In this document: piece after piece, positions 8,702 to 14,724 of the stretch
How positions within the stretch are numbered: the first letter of the stretch is position 1
Layout: the number at the start of each line of letters is the position of its first letter
Assembly (NCBI RefSeq): GCF_963860125.1
Contig: NZ_CAWLFA010000003.1
Coordinates: forward strand, 1-16,103
Origin: Picosynechococcus sp. PCC 7002
GTDB lineage: Bacteria; Cyanobacteriota; Cyanobacteriia; Cyanobacteriales; MRBY01
DNA length: 16,103 bases
Direction: 5' to 3'
Notes under the pieces: model-generated
What the model saw: only the letters and a program-made list of their open reading frames with translations
What the model was told of the DNA's origin: nothing
The model's database searches: none
Program-made: the position numbers and the translations under genes

Positions 8702-8911
8702 CTATTCTAGCGGGTCTTGATCTTGTAGACAATTTTCCCTCAGAAGGGTGACAGTCACATCAAAATTCAGATTTTCACATTTGCAAAAGCCAGTCAGATT
8801 TTGAGGTTCTGATGTATAAAAAGTAACCCGCCTATTTGAGGTGCTTAGAGCATAGCCTTGGCAGGTTTTGTTAATTTGAGCGTAGCGTCTGAGGTTTCGG
8901 CAGTCAATCAC
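8702..8911 (-). CDS. Small hypothetical protein, translationally coupled to the gene upstream
   Basis: A 69-residue frame starting with GTG at 8911 in a GTGA overlap with the stop of the 204-residue gene, and ending 10 bp before a terminator-like hairpin. I do not recognise it. It has five cysteines (C4, C18, C43, C45, C61), two of them in FCKCE, and alternating polar/hydrophobic stretches that could be beta strands. Support comes from the overlap and the placement of the hairpin; against it, the start is GTG, there is no homology I know, and the Abi promoter is embedded in its 3' end. The same stretch contains dyads on the - strand (CCCT/AGGG around 8737-8748 and GTGACAGTCAC at 8748-8758), so part of it may be structured RNA instead. 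Confidence 0.4.
   Translation of the reverse strand: MIDCRNLRRYAQINKTCQGYALSTSNRRVTFYTSEPQNLTGFCKCENLNFDVTVTLLRENCLQDQDPLE
8704..8732 (-). promoter_or_regulatory. Predicted sigma70-type promoter for the Abi gene
   Basis: On the - strand, TTGTCT (8732-8727) and TAGAAT (8709-8704) are separated by exactly 17 bp. The start of transcription would be near 8697, only a few bases before the leader hairpin. It overlaps the end of the upstream small coding region. Confidence 0.5.
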
Positions 8912-9519
8912 CCTGTTAGCGGCGCAATCGTTTCAATAGTTTGGGGAGTAGAACCGTTCCGGCGATCGCGTTGTTTTTCCAGATAAGCCAGTCCTTTTTC
9001 AATAATCCGGTTGAGATGACCCTCCTCACGTTGCAGCCGGAGCTGTTGTTTATCCCTTTCAATAATTCTTGAGGTTTCTGAGATCATGGCTGATCGCTGC
9101 TGTCTCAATGGCTTAATTTGTTTGGCGATCGCCGGGGTTGGTTCCGGTGGTTTAGGATTTATTGACTCCAAAAGTAAATCAAGATCGCTAGGCGGTGCGG
9201 GCGGTTCGAGACTGGCAATTTGACCATCTAATTTCTGGATTTGAATAATGGCACTTTCCGCTCGCCACAAGCGATGCAGTCTCACCCGTGCCATGGTGAT
9301 TTGCTCGATTTGGATTTCTTCGGTCATCGTCTGTGGTTCAAATTCCGCAATCAGACCTGCTTTTGTTGCTTCATAAAGCGCGAAATCATCATTATCTGTT
9401 GTGGGAGGTTTAGAGCTATAAATGCCATGCTTAGTCGCATTTTTGGCACTGATTGATTTTCCGGGGGCGGTGCTTGCCATGAAAAAATCCGAAACGAACT
9501 GTTTTTTTATTGTATCCAT
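8908..9519 (-). CDS. Hypothetical protein with N-terminal NATKHGIYS motif
   Basis: About 203 residues from the ATG at 9519 (a GTG at 9522 directly precedes it; an ATG at 9480 is also possible). The segment AKNATKHGIYSSKP (about residues 26-39) resembles the NAxKHGxxS motif of small phage- and mobile-element-linked proteins, some annotated near terminase small subunits. The middle is a charged helix (EEIQIEQITMARVRLHRLWRA), then a proline-rich linker (about 105-130), then a long charged region (about 130-190, RIIERDKQQLRLQREEGHLNRIIEKG) likely to form a coiled coil. It is read in the same direction as the helicase gene but 138 bp after it, and overlaps the next small gene by 4 bp. Function unknown; a DNA- or nucleoprotein-binding accessory is possible. 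It holds two HIP1 sites, like the backbone. Confidence 0.75.
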   Translation of the reverse strand: MDTIKKQFVSDFFMASTAPGKSISAKNATKHGIYSSKPPTTDNDDFALYEATKAGLIAEFEPQTMTEEIQIEQITMARVRLHRLWRAESAIIQIQKLDGQIASLEPPAPPSDLDLLLESINPKPPEPTPAIAKQIKPLRQQRSAMISETSRIIERDKQQLRLQREEGHLNRIIEKGLAYLEKQRDRRNGSTPQTIETIAPLTG

Positions 9520-9565
9520 CACTTAAAGTAATCGGTACAGAGGCGATCGCCCCATCGTTGGATCG

Positions 9566-9629
9566 TGCTTTTTAGTGTCTTTTGGTGCCTTGGTAAAAAT
9601 AAAAAAATACTTTGTTGTCCTTTTTGGTA
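9566..9629. repeat. Phased imperfect repeats TGYCTTTTTGGTR between two genes
   Basis: Four related units start at 9566 (TGCTTTTTAGTG), 9576 (TGTCTTTTGGTG), 9586 (TGCCTTGGTA) and 9616 (TGTCCTTTTTGGTA). All starts are multiples of 10 bp apart, so the units lie on one face of the helix. They fill much of the 138-bp gap upstream of the 203-residue hypothetical gene. They may be binding sites for a regulator or replication protein. Confidence 0.5.
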
Positions 9630-9657
9630 CATCGTTTTTTTTGTGACCACTGCTGAC

Positions 9658-11073
9658 CTAAGCCACATCCTGACCCCGGTATTTTTGCCACTGATACCAA
9701 GCCCACCCCGGCTTATACCCAAGGGCGATCGCCGCTACTTTCCAGACTTCTAATGGTGGTGACAGCTCACCCAATCGGTAGCCGACCCATCCTTTCTGGT
9801 AGTCCATGGTTTCCCTTTCGGCCAATATTTCATCAAGTCGAGCTTTCCAGAAGCCATCGACATCAGGGGCGATCGCCACAGTGCCGGGGATAATCTCACG
9901 GGTCGTCACATTCGTCTGAATGACCTCTACTAGTTCCCACTCCACAATTTCCCCATCGGGTTTCTTGACGAGTCGTTTCGCCCGCTTAGGCTTGGCGACT
10001 CCCTCTAAAGTCCATTGGCGATCGTCGCAAGGTAGGCCGTGCATCTCCCAATTTCCGGCATGGTCAATGATGATGGCTTCTGACTTTCCCGGTGCGACCC
10101 GCAAAACCCGCCCCGTCATCTGTTGGAATAAGCCAAGGGATTTGGTCGGACGTGCCATTTGCAAAGCTTCGACTGCTGGTAAATCCGTTCCCTCGGTGAA
10201 CAGTCCCACATTACAAACGACCTTAATTTCCCCGGCTTGGAACGCCTCTAAAGCGGCTTTGCGGATATGTTGGGGCGTTTCCCCGTCTAGGTGAATTGCG
10301 GGCACTCCATGGGCTTGATACATAGCGGCGGTGGCTTTGGAGTAGTCTCGATCAATAGCGAAAACCAGACATCTCATCCCGTCGCAATGTTGAAAATAGC
10401 TGCTCACTAAATCAGCGGCCAATTGGTCACGGGGATTTAATGCGGCCAATGACTTTGAAGTGTAATCACCCCGGCGTACCTTGGCACCTTTAACGACCAT
10501 TGATTTTTCGGCGGCAAGGTAGCGATACCGGGAAAGGTGGCCCACTTCAATGAGCTGCTTAATCGTTGGGCCTGTGACCATGTGGCTGAATAAATCATCC
10601 AAGCCCGCTCCATCACCCCGGCAGGGCGTAGCGGTGAATCCTAGGACATAAGCTTTCTCGAAGTGGTCAAGGATTTTTCTGTAGGTGTTAGCGGTGGTGT
10701 GGTGGCATTCATCCACAATGATGGCCCCAAATCTATCAGGGGAATATTTATGCAGTCGCCTCACTAGACTTTGAACTGATGCTGATTGGATGAGGCGATC
10801 GCCGTTGTCGGGATAGCCAGCTTTAATGATTCCCACTGGTTGCCCTGAGACAGCCGCTAATTTGTCGGCCCCTTGGTTCACCAGTTCATCCCGATGGCTG
10901 AGCAGCAGAACGGGTGAACCACGCTTAATGAACTCATTGGCGATCGCCGAAAGGATGATAGTTTTGCCGCCCCCCGTTGGGAGTTGGCCCACTACGCTGT
11001 CATGTTGGGCAAGACTTCCGAGGATCTCACTGACCATTTGAGCTTGATAGGGGCGTAGTTGAAATTTACTCAT
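9658..11073 (-). CDS. SF2 DEAD/DEAH-box helicase, probable replication helicase
   Basis: A 471-residue superfamily 2 helicase of the type found beside phage and plasmid primases (SSL2/RAD25-like). Visible motifs are the Q-like start FQLRPYQAQMV (4-14), Walker A LPTGGGKT (31-38), SHRDELV (59-65), DECHH (121-125), FTATP (146-150), FTEGTDLP in the second lobe, and motif VI QMTGRVLR. The C-terminal extension (about 340-471) ends in a KGWVGYRLGEL...YKPGWAWYQWQKYR region seen in phage-type homologues. It starts 3 bp after the primase stop, so the two are one operon and probably act together in unwinding and priming. An alternative is a defence or repair helicase, but the tight pairing with a primase on a small plasmid favours replication. 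Confidence 0.87.
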   Translation of the reverse strand: MSKFQLRPYQAQMVSEILGSLAQHDSVVGQLPTGGGKTIILSAIANEFIKRGSPVLLLSHRDELVNQGADKLAAVSGQPVGIIKAGYPDNGDRLIQSASVQSLVRRLHKYSPDRFGAIIVDECHHTTANTYRKILDHFEKAYVLGFTATPCRGDGAGLDDLFSHMVTGPTIKQLIEVGHLSRYRYLAAEKSMVVKGAKVRRGDYTSKSLAALNPRDQLAADLVSSYFQHCDGMRCLVFAIDRDYSKATAAMYQAHGVPAIHLDGETPQHIRKAALEAFQAGEIKVVCNVGLFTEGTDLPAVEALQMARPTKSLGLFQQMTGRVLRVAPGKSEAIIIDHAGNWEMHGLPCDDRQWTLEGVAKPKRAKRLVKKPDGEIVEWELVEVIQTNVTTREIIPGTVAIAPDVDGFWKARLDEILAERETMDYQKGWVGYRLGELSPPLEVWKVAAIALGYKPGWAWYQWQKYRGQDVA

Positions 11074-11076
11074 GAC

Positions 11077-13002
11077 TTAACCTCCTAACATCGCCTTAAA
11101 CCGCTGGAAAGTAGCCTTACGCTTCATCCTTTTAGCTTCCTTAAATTCATCCGTTGTGAGCTTTGGTGGTAAGGGACGATCGCCTTCTGGCACTGAGGGG
11201 AAAGATTTAAGCCAATCGAGAATGCTGTAAATGGTTTCAGCGTCGCACCGATTAAGTTCTCCGATCGCCTGTTCAATGCCTAGGTAGTCCGTGCAATAAG
11301 CGACCCGCACCATCTCGGAGAACGCAGACTGAATCAAACGAGGGATATCCAAGTAGCTGAGATTATCTGGTATCCAGCAGTCATGGGCGATCGCCTGTTC
11401 CCGGAACCCAAGGAAAGTTATCGGCTTCGGAGGTGGTGGCGGTTGTACGTCGCAGTCAAACGGATTCCAATCAGCACCCAACGCAGACGTAGCGCAAAAA
11501 ACGCTATGTATATATTTGCTATCAATGGGGTGTGTACTTTTTTTAGAGCCATTGTTATCTGGTGTTTCTGGCTCTTCTGGATTGATCAATTTTTCAGCCA
11601 GATCCTTGAGCGATTCCCAGCATTTTTGGATAGTGGTTTTACTGCCTTTCACCTGCTTTAACAGGGCATCGATCACCGCTGTTTTGTTAGGGAAGCTGAA
11701 CCCATTTTTCACCATGCCAGTGAGACCACGACGGAAGCGATCAACGGCTTTCTGGTGTCTAGCCTCATTGGTTGGGTTGATCGGTGTTACTGGCTCTGCT
11801 ACTTCTGTTCCATTGGCTTTCTTGGATTGGCGATCGCCACAGTAGTAATAAGGCTTTTTATAGGTGGTTCTGGCCCATGCCCTGCAAACTTGATCGATGT
11901 CATTAGCGACCCGTTCGGAATGATCAGAGTATTCGTAAAAGCCAGGGAGAGAGGTGGCGATCGCCTCTACCTTTTGGGCTAGGTCGTCAGCGGTGGCTGT
12001 AAAAACAAAAATACGAGTCAATCGGCACAAGTGCTTAATGATCGCTTGGGTTTCGTCTGGGCCTTGCCATCCCCTTTTCTTTAATGCGTTGTAGTGGGCT
12101 TTCATGGTGGCTAGGCTAGGGGTTTCGTCCTGATAGTCGTTTTCCCTACAGTCACGCCCTAGGATGTCGAGAATGTCGCCTTCAATGGCCTCGCCGTTGG
12201 CTCTAATGGGTTCTGCTTTGAGTGGAGACGTATCGCCATTGAAATCTTCGCACTCCATGGCGGCAATCTCCCACAACAATTCAGCGTCTCGGTAATGGGC
12301 GATCGCTTTATCCAGCGCCTCTATATCCTGCTGAGACTCGCACCACTCCCATTGATGCCGAAAATCTTTTAATGATTCGCCAATGGGATCTAAGTCTTCA
12401 TTGAGAATAAAAAATCCTGTTCCGGGTTGGCACGGCAACCGGAAAGCATTGTAATCAGGCAGCCCATGGTATTGGCCCTTGGGGTATGCCGTCCCTGGCT
12501 TAGTCCAAGTTTTTTGATTGGGGAAAATTTCTAATTGCCCTGGCTTAAGCTCAAAGCCTGCATCTTCTAGAGCGCCTTTAATGGTTCGGGCGATTGCAAA
12601 TGAACCGCGCTTCTTAGGCAATGGGCCATAGATGTGGATGCCACCACTATGGCTGCTCTGACAAATGATTGTCCCCGCGATGCCAATAGCCTCCAAGGAT
12701 TCCTTGATAGCGGCGATCGCCTCTGGGGTGCGGTACTGGGAACCAGCATCAACATCAAGGGCAAAAAACCACGTTTCTTTGGTAAACCGTTGGGCGATGA
12801 TTTTTTTCGGCGATCGCCAATAACTGATCGCCTGCTCTTCGCTGATTGTTCTGCCAAGGGTTCGGTAGCCTTTTTTGCTCCTAATCGCAGGGGCGGAACG
12901 ATGGGGGAAAGTTGCCACTAGCCATTCGATATTGGAAAGATAACTTAGGGTAAAATTGGGGGTATCGACAGAAACCCTAGGCTGTAATACAATTTTTGCC
13001 AT
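11077..13002 (-). CDS. AEP-superfamily primase/polymerase, probable plasmid replication protein
   Basis: A 641-residue protein with an N-terminal archaeo-eukaryotic primase-like domain: FFALDVDAG carries the metal-binding pair D83/D85, SGGIHIYG the H123 motif, and LEIFPNQ the third acidic position E158. The rest (about 250-641) is largely helical, with YLGIEQAIGELNRCDAETIYSILDWL near 570-600, and probably includes a helical primase C-terminal or accessory region. No rolling-circle (HUH) or RepA-type initiator is seen in the window, so this is the best candidate for the Rep function. The ATG at 13002 lacks a Shine-Dalgarno. Its leader (13003-13100) is opposite a predicted antisense RNA. Six HIP1 sites lie within it. 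Homology to the cyanobacterial CyRepA-type Rep proteins is possible but unverified. Confidence 0.83.
   Translation of the reverse strand: MAKIVLQPRVSVDTPNFTLSYLSNIEWLVATFPHRSAPAIRSKKGYRTLGRTISEEQAISYWRSPKKIIAQRFTKETWFFALDVDAGSQYRTPEAIAAIKESLEAIGIAGTIICQSSHSGGIHIYGPLPKKRGSFAIARTIKGALEDAGFELKPGQLEIFPNQKTWTKPGTAYPKGQYHGLPDYNAFRLPCQPGTGFFILNEDLDPIGESLKDFRHQWEWCESQQDIEALDKAIAHYRDAELLWEIAAMECEDFNGDTSPLKAEPIRANGEAIEGDILDILGRDCRENDYQDETPSLATMKAHYNALKKRGWQGPDETQAIIKHLCRLTRIFVFTATADDLAQKVEAIATSLPGFYEYSDHSERVANDIDQVCRAWARTTYKKPYYYCGDRQSKKANGTEVAEPVTPINPTNEARHQKAVDRFRRGLTGMVKNGFSFPNKTAVIDALLKQVKGSKTTIQKCWESLKDLAEKLINPEEPETPDNNGSKKSTHPIDSKYIHSVFCATSALGADWNPFDCDVQPPPPPKPITFLGFREQAIAHDCWIPDNLSYLDIPRLIQSAFSEMVRVAYCTDYLGIEQAIGELNRCDAETIYSILDWLKSFPSVPEGDRPLPPKLTTDEFKEAKRMKRKATFQRFKAMLGG
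12965..12993 (+). promoter_or_regulatory. Predicted promoter for an antisense RNA opposite the primase start
   Basis: On the + strand TCGACA (12965-12970) and TACAAT (12988-12993) are 17 bp apart, close to consensus. Transcription would start near 13000, reading against the primase start codon and leader. The site lies inside the first codons of the primase gene. Confidence 0.55.
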
Positions 13003-13102
13003 AATAGAAACAAGTCGGCCCCCATTTTTGTGGGAGTCGGTTGTGAATGGAACTTTGTGAAACCCCCCGTATCCGCCAAGATTTGGGGGTTTCGCTGTTT
13101 TT
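13000..13102 (+). ncRNA. Predicted antisense (countertranscript) RNA against the primase leader
   Basis: A transcript of about 100 nt is predicted from the promoter at 12965-12993 to the terminator ending at 13102. It would cover the primase start codon and its whole untranslated leader. It folds into two hairpins. The first has arms 13016-13024 and 13031-13039 (one C-A mismatch, one G-U pair) and a 6-base U-rich loop. The second is the terminator (13057-13095). Promoter, loop-bearing hairpin, terminator and position opposite a rep leader are the standard make-up of plasmid copy-control RNAs. There is no coding potential of note in it. The prediction is from sequence only; the exact ends are estimates. 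Confidence 0.55.
13057..13102 (+). terminator. Intrinsic terminator of the predicted antisense RNA
   Basis: GTGAAACCCCC (13057-13067) pairs with GGGGGTTTCGC (13085-13095), an 11-bp stem with one G-U pair, followed by TGTTTTT (13096-13102). The T-run exists only on the + strand. In the opposite direction the hairpin still forms in the primase leader but has no U-run, so it would be a leader structure there. Confidence 0.65.
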
Positions 13103-13253
13103 AGGCAGCGGTTGGGCCATCATTCTTAAGAGCCTCCGCATAAAGTTTTCGGGATAGCTGAGAGACATTCGTCCCATGCTCACGGGCATAGGCGGCGATC
13201 GCCTTGTGCTGGCTTGGCTCGATTTTGATCGAGACGACTTTATATCTTGCCAT
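13101..13253 (-). CDS. Small ribbon-helix-helix (CopG-like) regulator
   Basis: A 50-residue protein beginning MARYKVVSIKIEPSQ: a strand (KVVSIKIE, 4-11), a helix (PSQHKAIAAYAREHG) and a second helix (NVSQLSRKLYAEALKND), which is a complete RHH fold in the size range of the plasmid repressor CopG. The frame is open upstream to 13292, but the ATG at 13253 begins exactly at the fold and has AAGG 8 bases before it. It is first in the primase-helicase operon, 98 bp before the primase, the typical place for a copy-number repressor. An inverted repeat over its predicted promoter is a candidate operator. It has one HIP1 site. Gene symbol withheld because homology to CopG itself is not shown. Confidence 0.82.
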   Translation of the reverse strand: MARYKVVSIKIEPSQHKAIAAYAREHGTNVSQLSRKLYAEALKNDGPTAA

Positions 13254-13278
13254 AGTGTAAACCTTAAGACCTTCCCTT

Positions 13279-13307
13279 ATAGTAATACCCACTATTTAAA
13301 AAGGCAA
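13279..13307 (-). promoter_or_regulatory. Predicted promoter and operator of the replication operon
   Basis: On the - strand TTGCCT (13307-13302) and TACTAT (13284-13279) are 17 bp apart, about 26 bp upstream of the RHH gene start. An inverted repeat ATAGT/ACTAT (13279-13283 and 13291-13295) covers the -10 and part of the spacer, as expected for autorepression by an RHH dimer. Confidence 0.55.
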
Positions 13308-13593
13308 CATTTTTTTGGTTCCTTTTTAACATCTTTTAGCCCTCAAAAAGGAGAGTGATTCTAGCTTACCCTCCATTAAAAAAATATTAGCTACTAATAA
13401 TTAACGGTTTATGGTGGATCACTTAATCCCATGACCTATCTATATTCTGGCTTATCTTTGTCGCCGCGCTATATACTCTTTACCCATATTTTTACCCAGC
13501 TTTTTACCCATGTTTTTGTGTATGTTTTAGCGTGTAATAAAAATGAAGCCTGGTCAATCAAAAGTCTGTGGCAATATTACCAGGACAAAAACT
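13308..13593. other. Probable replication origin region (gene-free, AT-rich)
   Basis: A stretch without a credible gene between the RHH regulator and the toxin-antitoxin locus. It contains an AT-rich block with TTAAAAAAATATTAG and AATAATTAACGG (about 13374-13407), tandem 12-bp iteron-like repeats (13479-13526), and an inverted repeat CCTGGT/ACCAGG (13549-13554, 13579-13584). AT-rich DNA next to iterons beside the rep operon is the usual make-up of a theta-type origin. No clear DnaA box was seen. Confidence 0.5.
13479..13526 (+). repeat. Tandem 12-bp iteron-like repeats
   Basis: Units TTTACCCATATT (13479-13490), TTTACCCAGCTT (13491-13502) and TTTACCCATGTT (13503-13514) abut head to tail. A degenerate fourth, TTTGTGTATGTT (13515-13526), keeps the period. 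The first eight bases TTTACCCA are identical in three units. Candidate binding sites for the replication initiator. Confidence 0.7.
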
Positions 13594-13664
13594 TAATGGT
13601 CGGCTCATTGCTTTGTCCCACCTCAGTAATAAGCTGCTGAAAATCAGGGGATAGCTATTTTAAG
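13594..13664 (-). pseudogene. Remnant of a second antitoxin gene (codons about 5-28)
   Basis: Matches the 5' part of the intact antitoxin gene (14222-14292) at 64 of 71 positions by hand alignment, in the same orientation; the core 65 bp differs at 5. Read in the antitoxin frame it gives LSPDFQQLITEVGQSNE, close to the intact LSPDFQRLITEMGQSNE. A CAG codon has become TAG, and there is no start and no downstream part. It touches the 3' end of the toxin gene, whose TAA stop lies inside the repeat. It is therefore a scar of duplication or recombination. Confidence 0.8.
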
Positions 13665-14076
13665 CCGTTGTCTCCCAATACCTTGGGGTGATCGCCCTTA
13701 GCTGATGCTCTGATGCCGTTAAATTCCTGTCTACAGTCGCCAAAAGCAAGTCATAGTAAAGGGCTGTGGCGGCAATGAAGCGATCCGCCGGGTCTTGATG
13801 GGGGAGCTGGATCACTCGACTGAGGATCGCAATATCGTTATTAAGGGGAGCTTCCCTCACCTCCAAAACCTTGAGGGCATCGCTAATCCACTGCTGAGGC
13901 AGCTTGCCAAGATTGATTCTCCCTTTTTCAGCCAGCATTAGCGTTTCCCAAATACTAATGGGACTTAGCCAGATTTGAACTTTTGGATCTTCAATCTTGC
14001 CTTGAAGCTCAATGGAAAGGCGATCGCTTCCTTGTAGATACCAGAGCCAAATATGGGTGTCTAGCAATAGCCTCAT
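13660..14076 (-). CDS. vapC: PIN-domain toxin (VapC-like)
   Basis: A 138-residue PIN ribonuclease, the toxin of a type II toxin-antitoxin pair; the family cuts tRNA or other RNA. The four acidic positions are present: D6 in LLLDTHIWLWYL, E44 in SIWETLML, D98 in DPADRFIAATAL and D116 in LLATVDRNL. I chose the ATG at 14076, which overlaps the antitoxin stop (ATGA) and begins at the PIN strand; the frame is open 15 bp further. The stop codon lies in a repeated antitoxin fragment, so the last few residues may have been set by a recombination event, but all catalytic parts are intact. On a plasmid it would serve post-segregational killing. Confidence 0.9.
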   Translation of the reverse strand: MRLLLDTHIWLWYLQGSDRLSIELQGKIEDPKVQIWLSPISIWETLMLAEKGRINLGKLPQQWISDALKVLEVREAPLNNDIAILSRVIQLPHQDPADRFIAATALYYDLLLATVDRNLTASEHQLRAITPRYWETTA

Positions 14077-14303
14077 TGCAAGACTTCCCAAGCCGACTCA
14101 GGGACAGCCGGGGCAACAATATCATCAAGAATTTGAATCGTTTCTTTCATGCAGCCAAAAGCCGCCCGTTTTTTCTGTGGCGTAGGTGAAAGGATTGCGA
14201 GTGGGGTTCCCTCATCGGTGATGATGATCGACTCATTGCTTTGTCCCATCTCAGTAATAAGCCGCTGAAAATCAGGGGATAGCTGCTTTAAGGTAATTTC
14301 CAT
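14073..14303 (-). CDS. Phd/YefM-family antitoxin
   Basis: A 76-residue antitoxin partner of the downstream PIN toxin. The N-terminal part (about 1-40: ITLKQLSPDFQRLI...SIIITDEGTPLAILSP) matches the Phd/YefM DNA-binding fold. The C-terminal part (FGCMKETIQILDDIVAP...WEVL) is the short toxin-binding tail usual for PIN partners. I chose the ATG at 14303; a TTG two codons earlier (14309) is in frame but unlikely. No Shine-Dalgarno is seen. Its stop overlaps the toxin start by 4 bp. Antitoxin-first order and coupling fit type II autoregulation. Its first third is duplicated at 13594-13664. Confidence 0.88.
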   Translation of the reverse strand: MEITLKQLSPDFQRLITEMGQSNESIIITDEGTPLAILSPTPQKKRAAFGCMKETIQILDDIVAPAVPESAWEVLQ

Positions 14304-14414
14304 AGCCAAGGACTTGAGGTGATATTTCTAAAATAGCCCGTACCGCTGATATCTGGACAGACTCACCGGGCAGGCGATCGCCCAAAGACTGTATCGAGAC
14401 ATTTCAGAGAACAT

Positions 14415-14464
14415 CGCGCGCGCGTGAGGGAGGAATTTATAAGAAACGACCCTCCTTTATAAAT
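14415..14464. repeat. Alternating CG run and inverted repeat between two toxin-antitoxin loci
   Basis: CGCGCGCGCG runs from 14415 to 14424, then ATTTATAA (14435-14442) and TTATAAAT (14457-14464) form perfect 8-bp arms around a 14-bp centre. A second possible pairing is GAGGG (14426-14430) with CCCTC (14450-14454). It follows the DUF2283 stop by 8 bp on the - strand and may be its terminator, although no U-run follows. Confidence 0.4.
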
Positions 14465-14472
14465 GGCATCAC

Positions 14473-14724
14473 TCAGGCGTGAATCGGATTTGCAAAAAAA
14501 GCTTGTAGTTGACCATAGGCGATCGCGGGCAATTGAGACTGTAATTTTTGCCAATGGCTAGGGCTTAGGGTACTGACCCCTAAAAACTCTACTGCGATCA
14601 CATTGTCATTTTCGTCATAATCGAGAATCACCCCATCGCTAATTTCTTCGGACTCAATATAATTTCCATCCTGAATCCTGAGATAGGCTGCATCCGTTTC
14701 AGGGTCATACTTAATGCTGTTCAT
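14473..14724 (-). CDS. DUF2283 protein (putative antitoxin)
   Basis: An 83-residue protein with the DUF2283 hallmark DPETDAAYLRI near the start, followed by SDGVILDYDENDNVIAVEFLG. The tail (about 50-83) is helical and variable. It starts at the ATG at 14724 in an ATGA overlap with the DUF4258 gene and has AGGAG 9 bases upstream. DUF2283 proteins commonly occur next to DUF4258 proteins and are treated as the antitoxin of the pair. The role is inferred from this pairing; toxin-before-antitoxin order is the reverse of the usual type II order. Confidence 0.85.
   Translation of the reverse strand: MNSIKYDPETDAAYLRIQDGNYIESEEISDGVILDYDENDNVIAVEFLGVSTLSPSHWQKLQSQLPAIAYGQLQAFFANPIHA

Noticed and set aside
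9519..9722. A 67-codon - strand frame, with an inner ATG at 9632
   Set aside because: It overlaps the helicase 3' end in another frame, has no ribosome site, and the non-coding part is better explained by phased repeats.
13572..13580. CAATATTAC, matching the NANTATTAC nick-site consensus of rolling-circle replicons
   Set aside because: A short match in AT-rich DNA; no HUH-type Rep is encoded, so chance is likely.
13431..13640. A 69-codon open frame on the + strand
   Set aside because: Its FTHIFTQLFTH-like repeats simply translate the 12-bp iterons; no Shine-Dalgarno or family match, and it runs into the antitoxin remnant.
14363..14554. A 63-codon - strand frame over the end of the DUF2283 gene
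   Set aside because: It is a shadow of DUF2283 in another frame plus non-coding DNA with inverted repeats.
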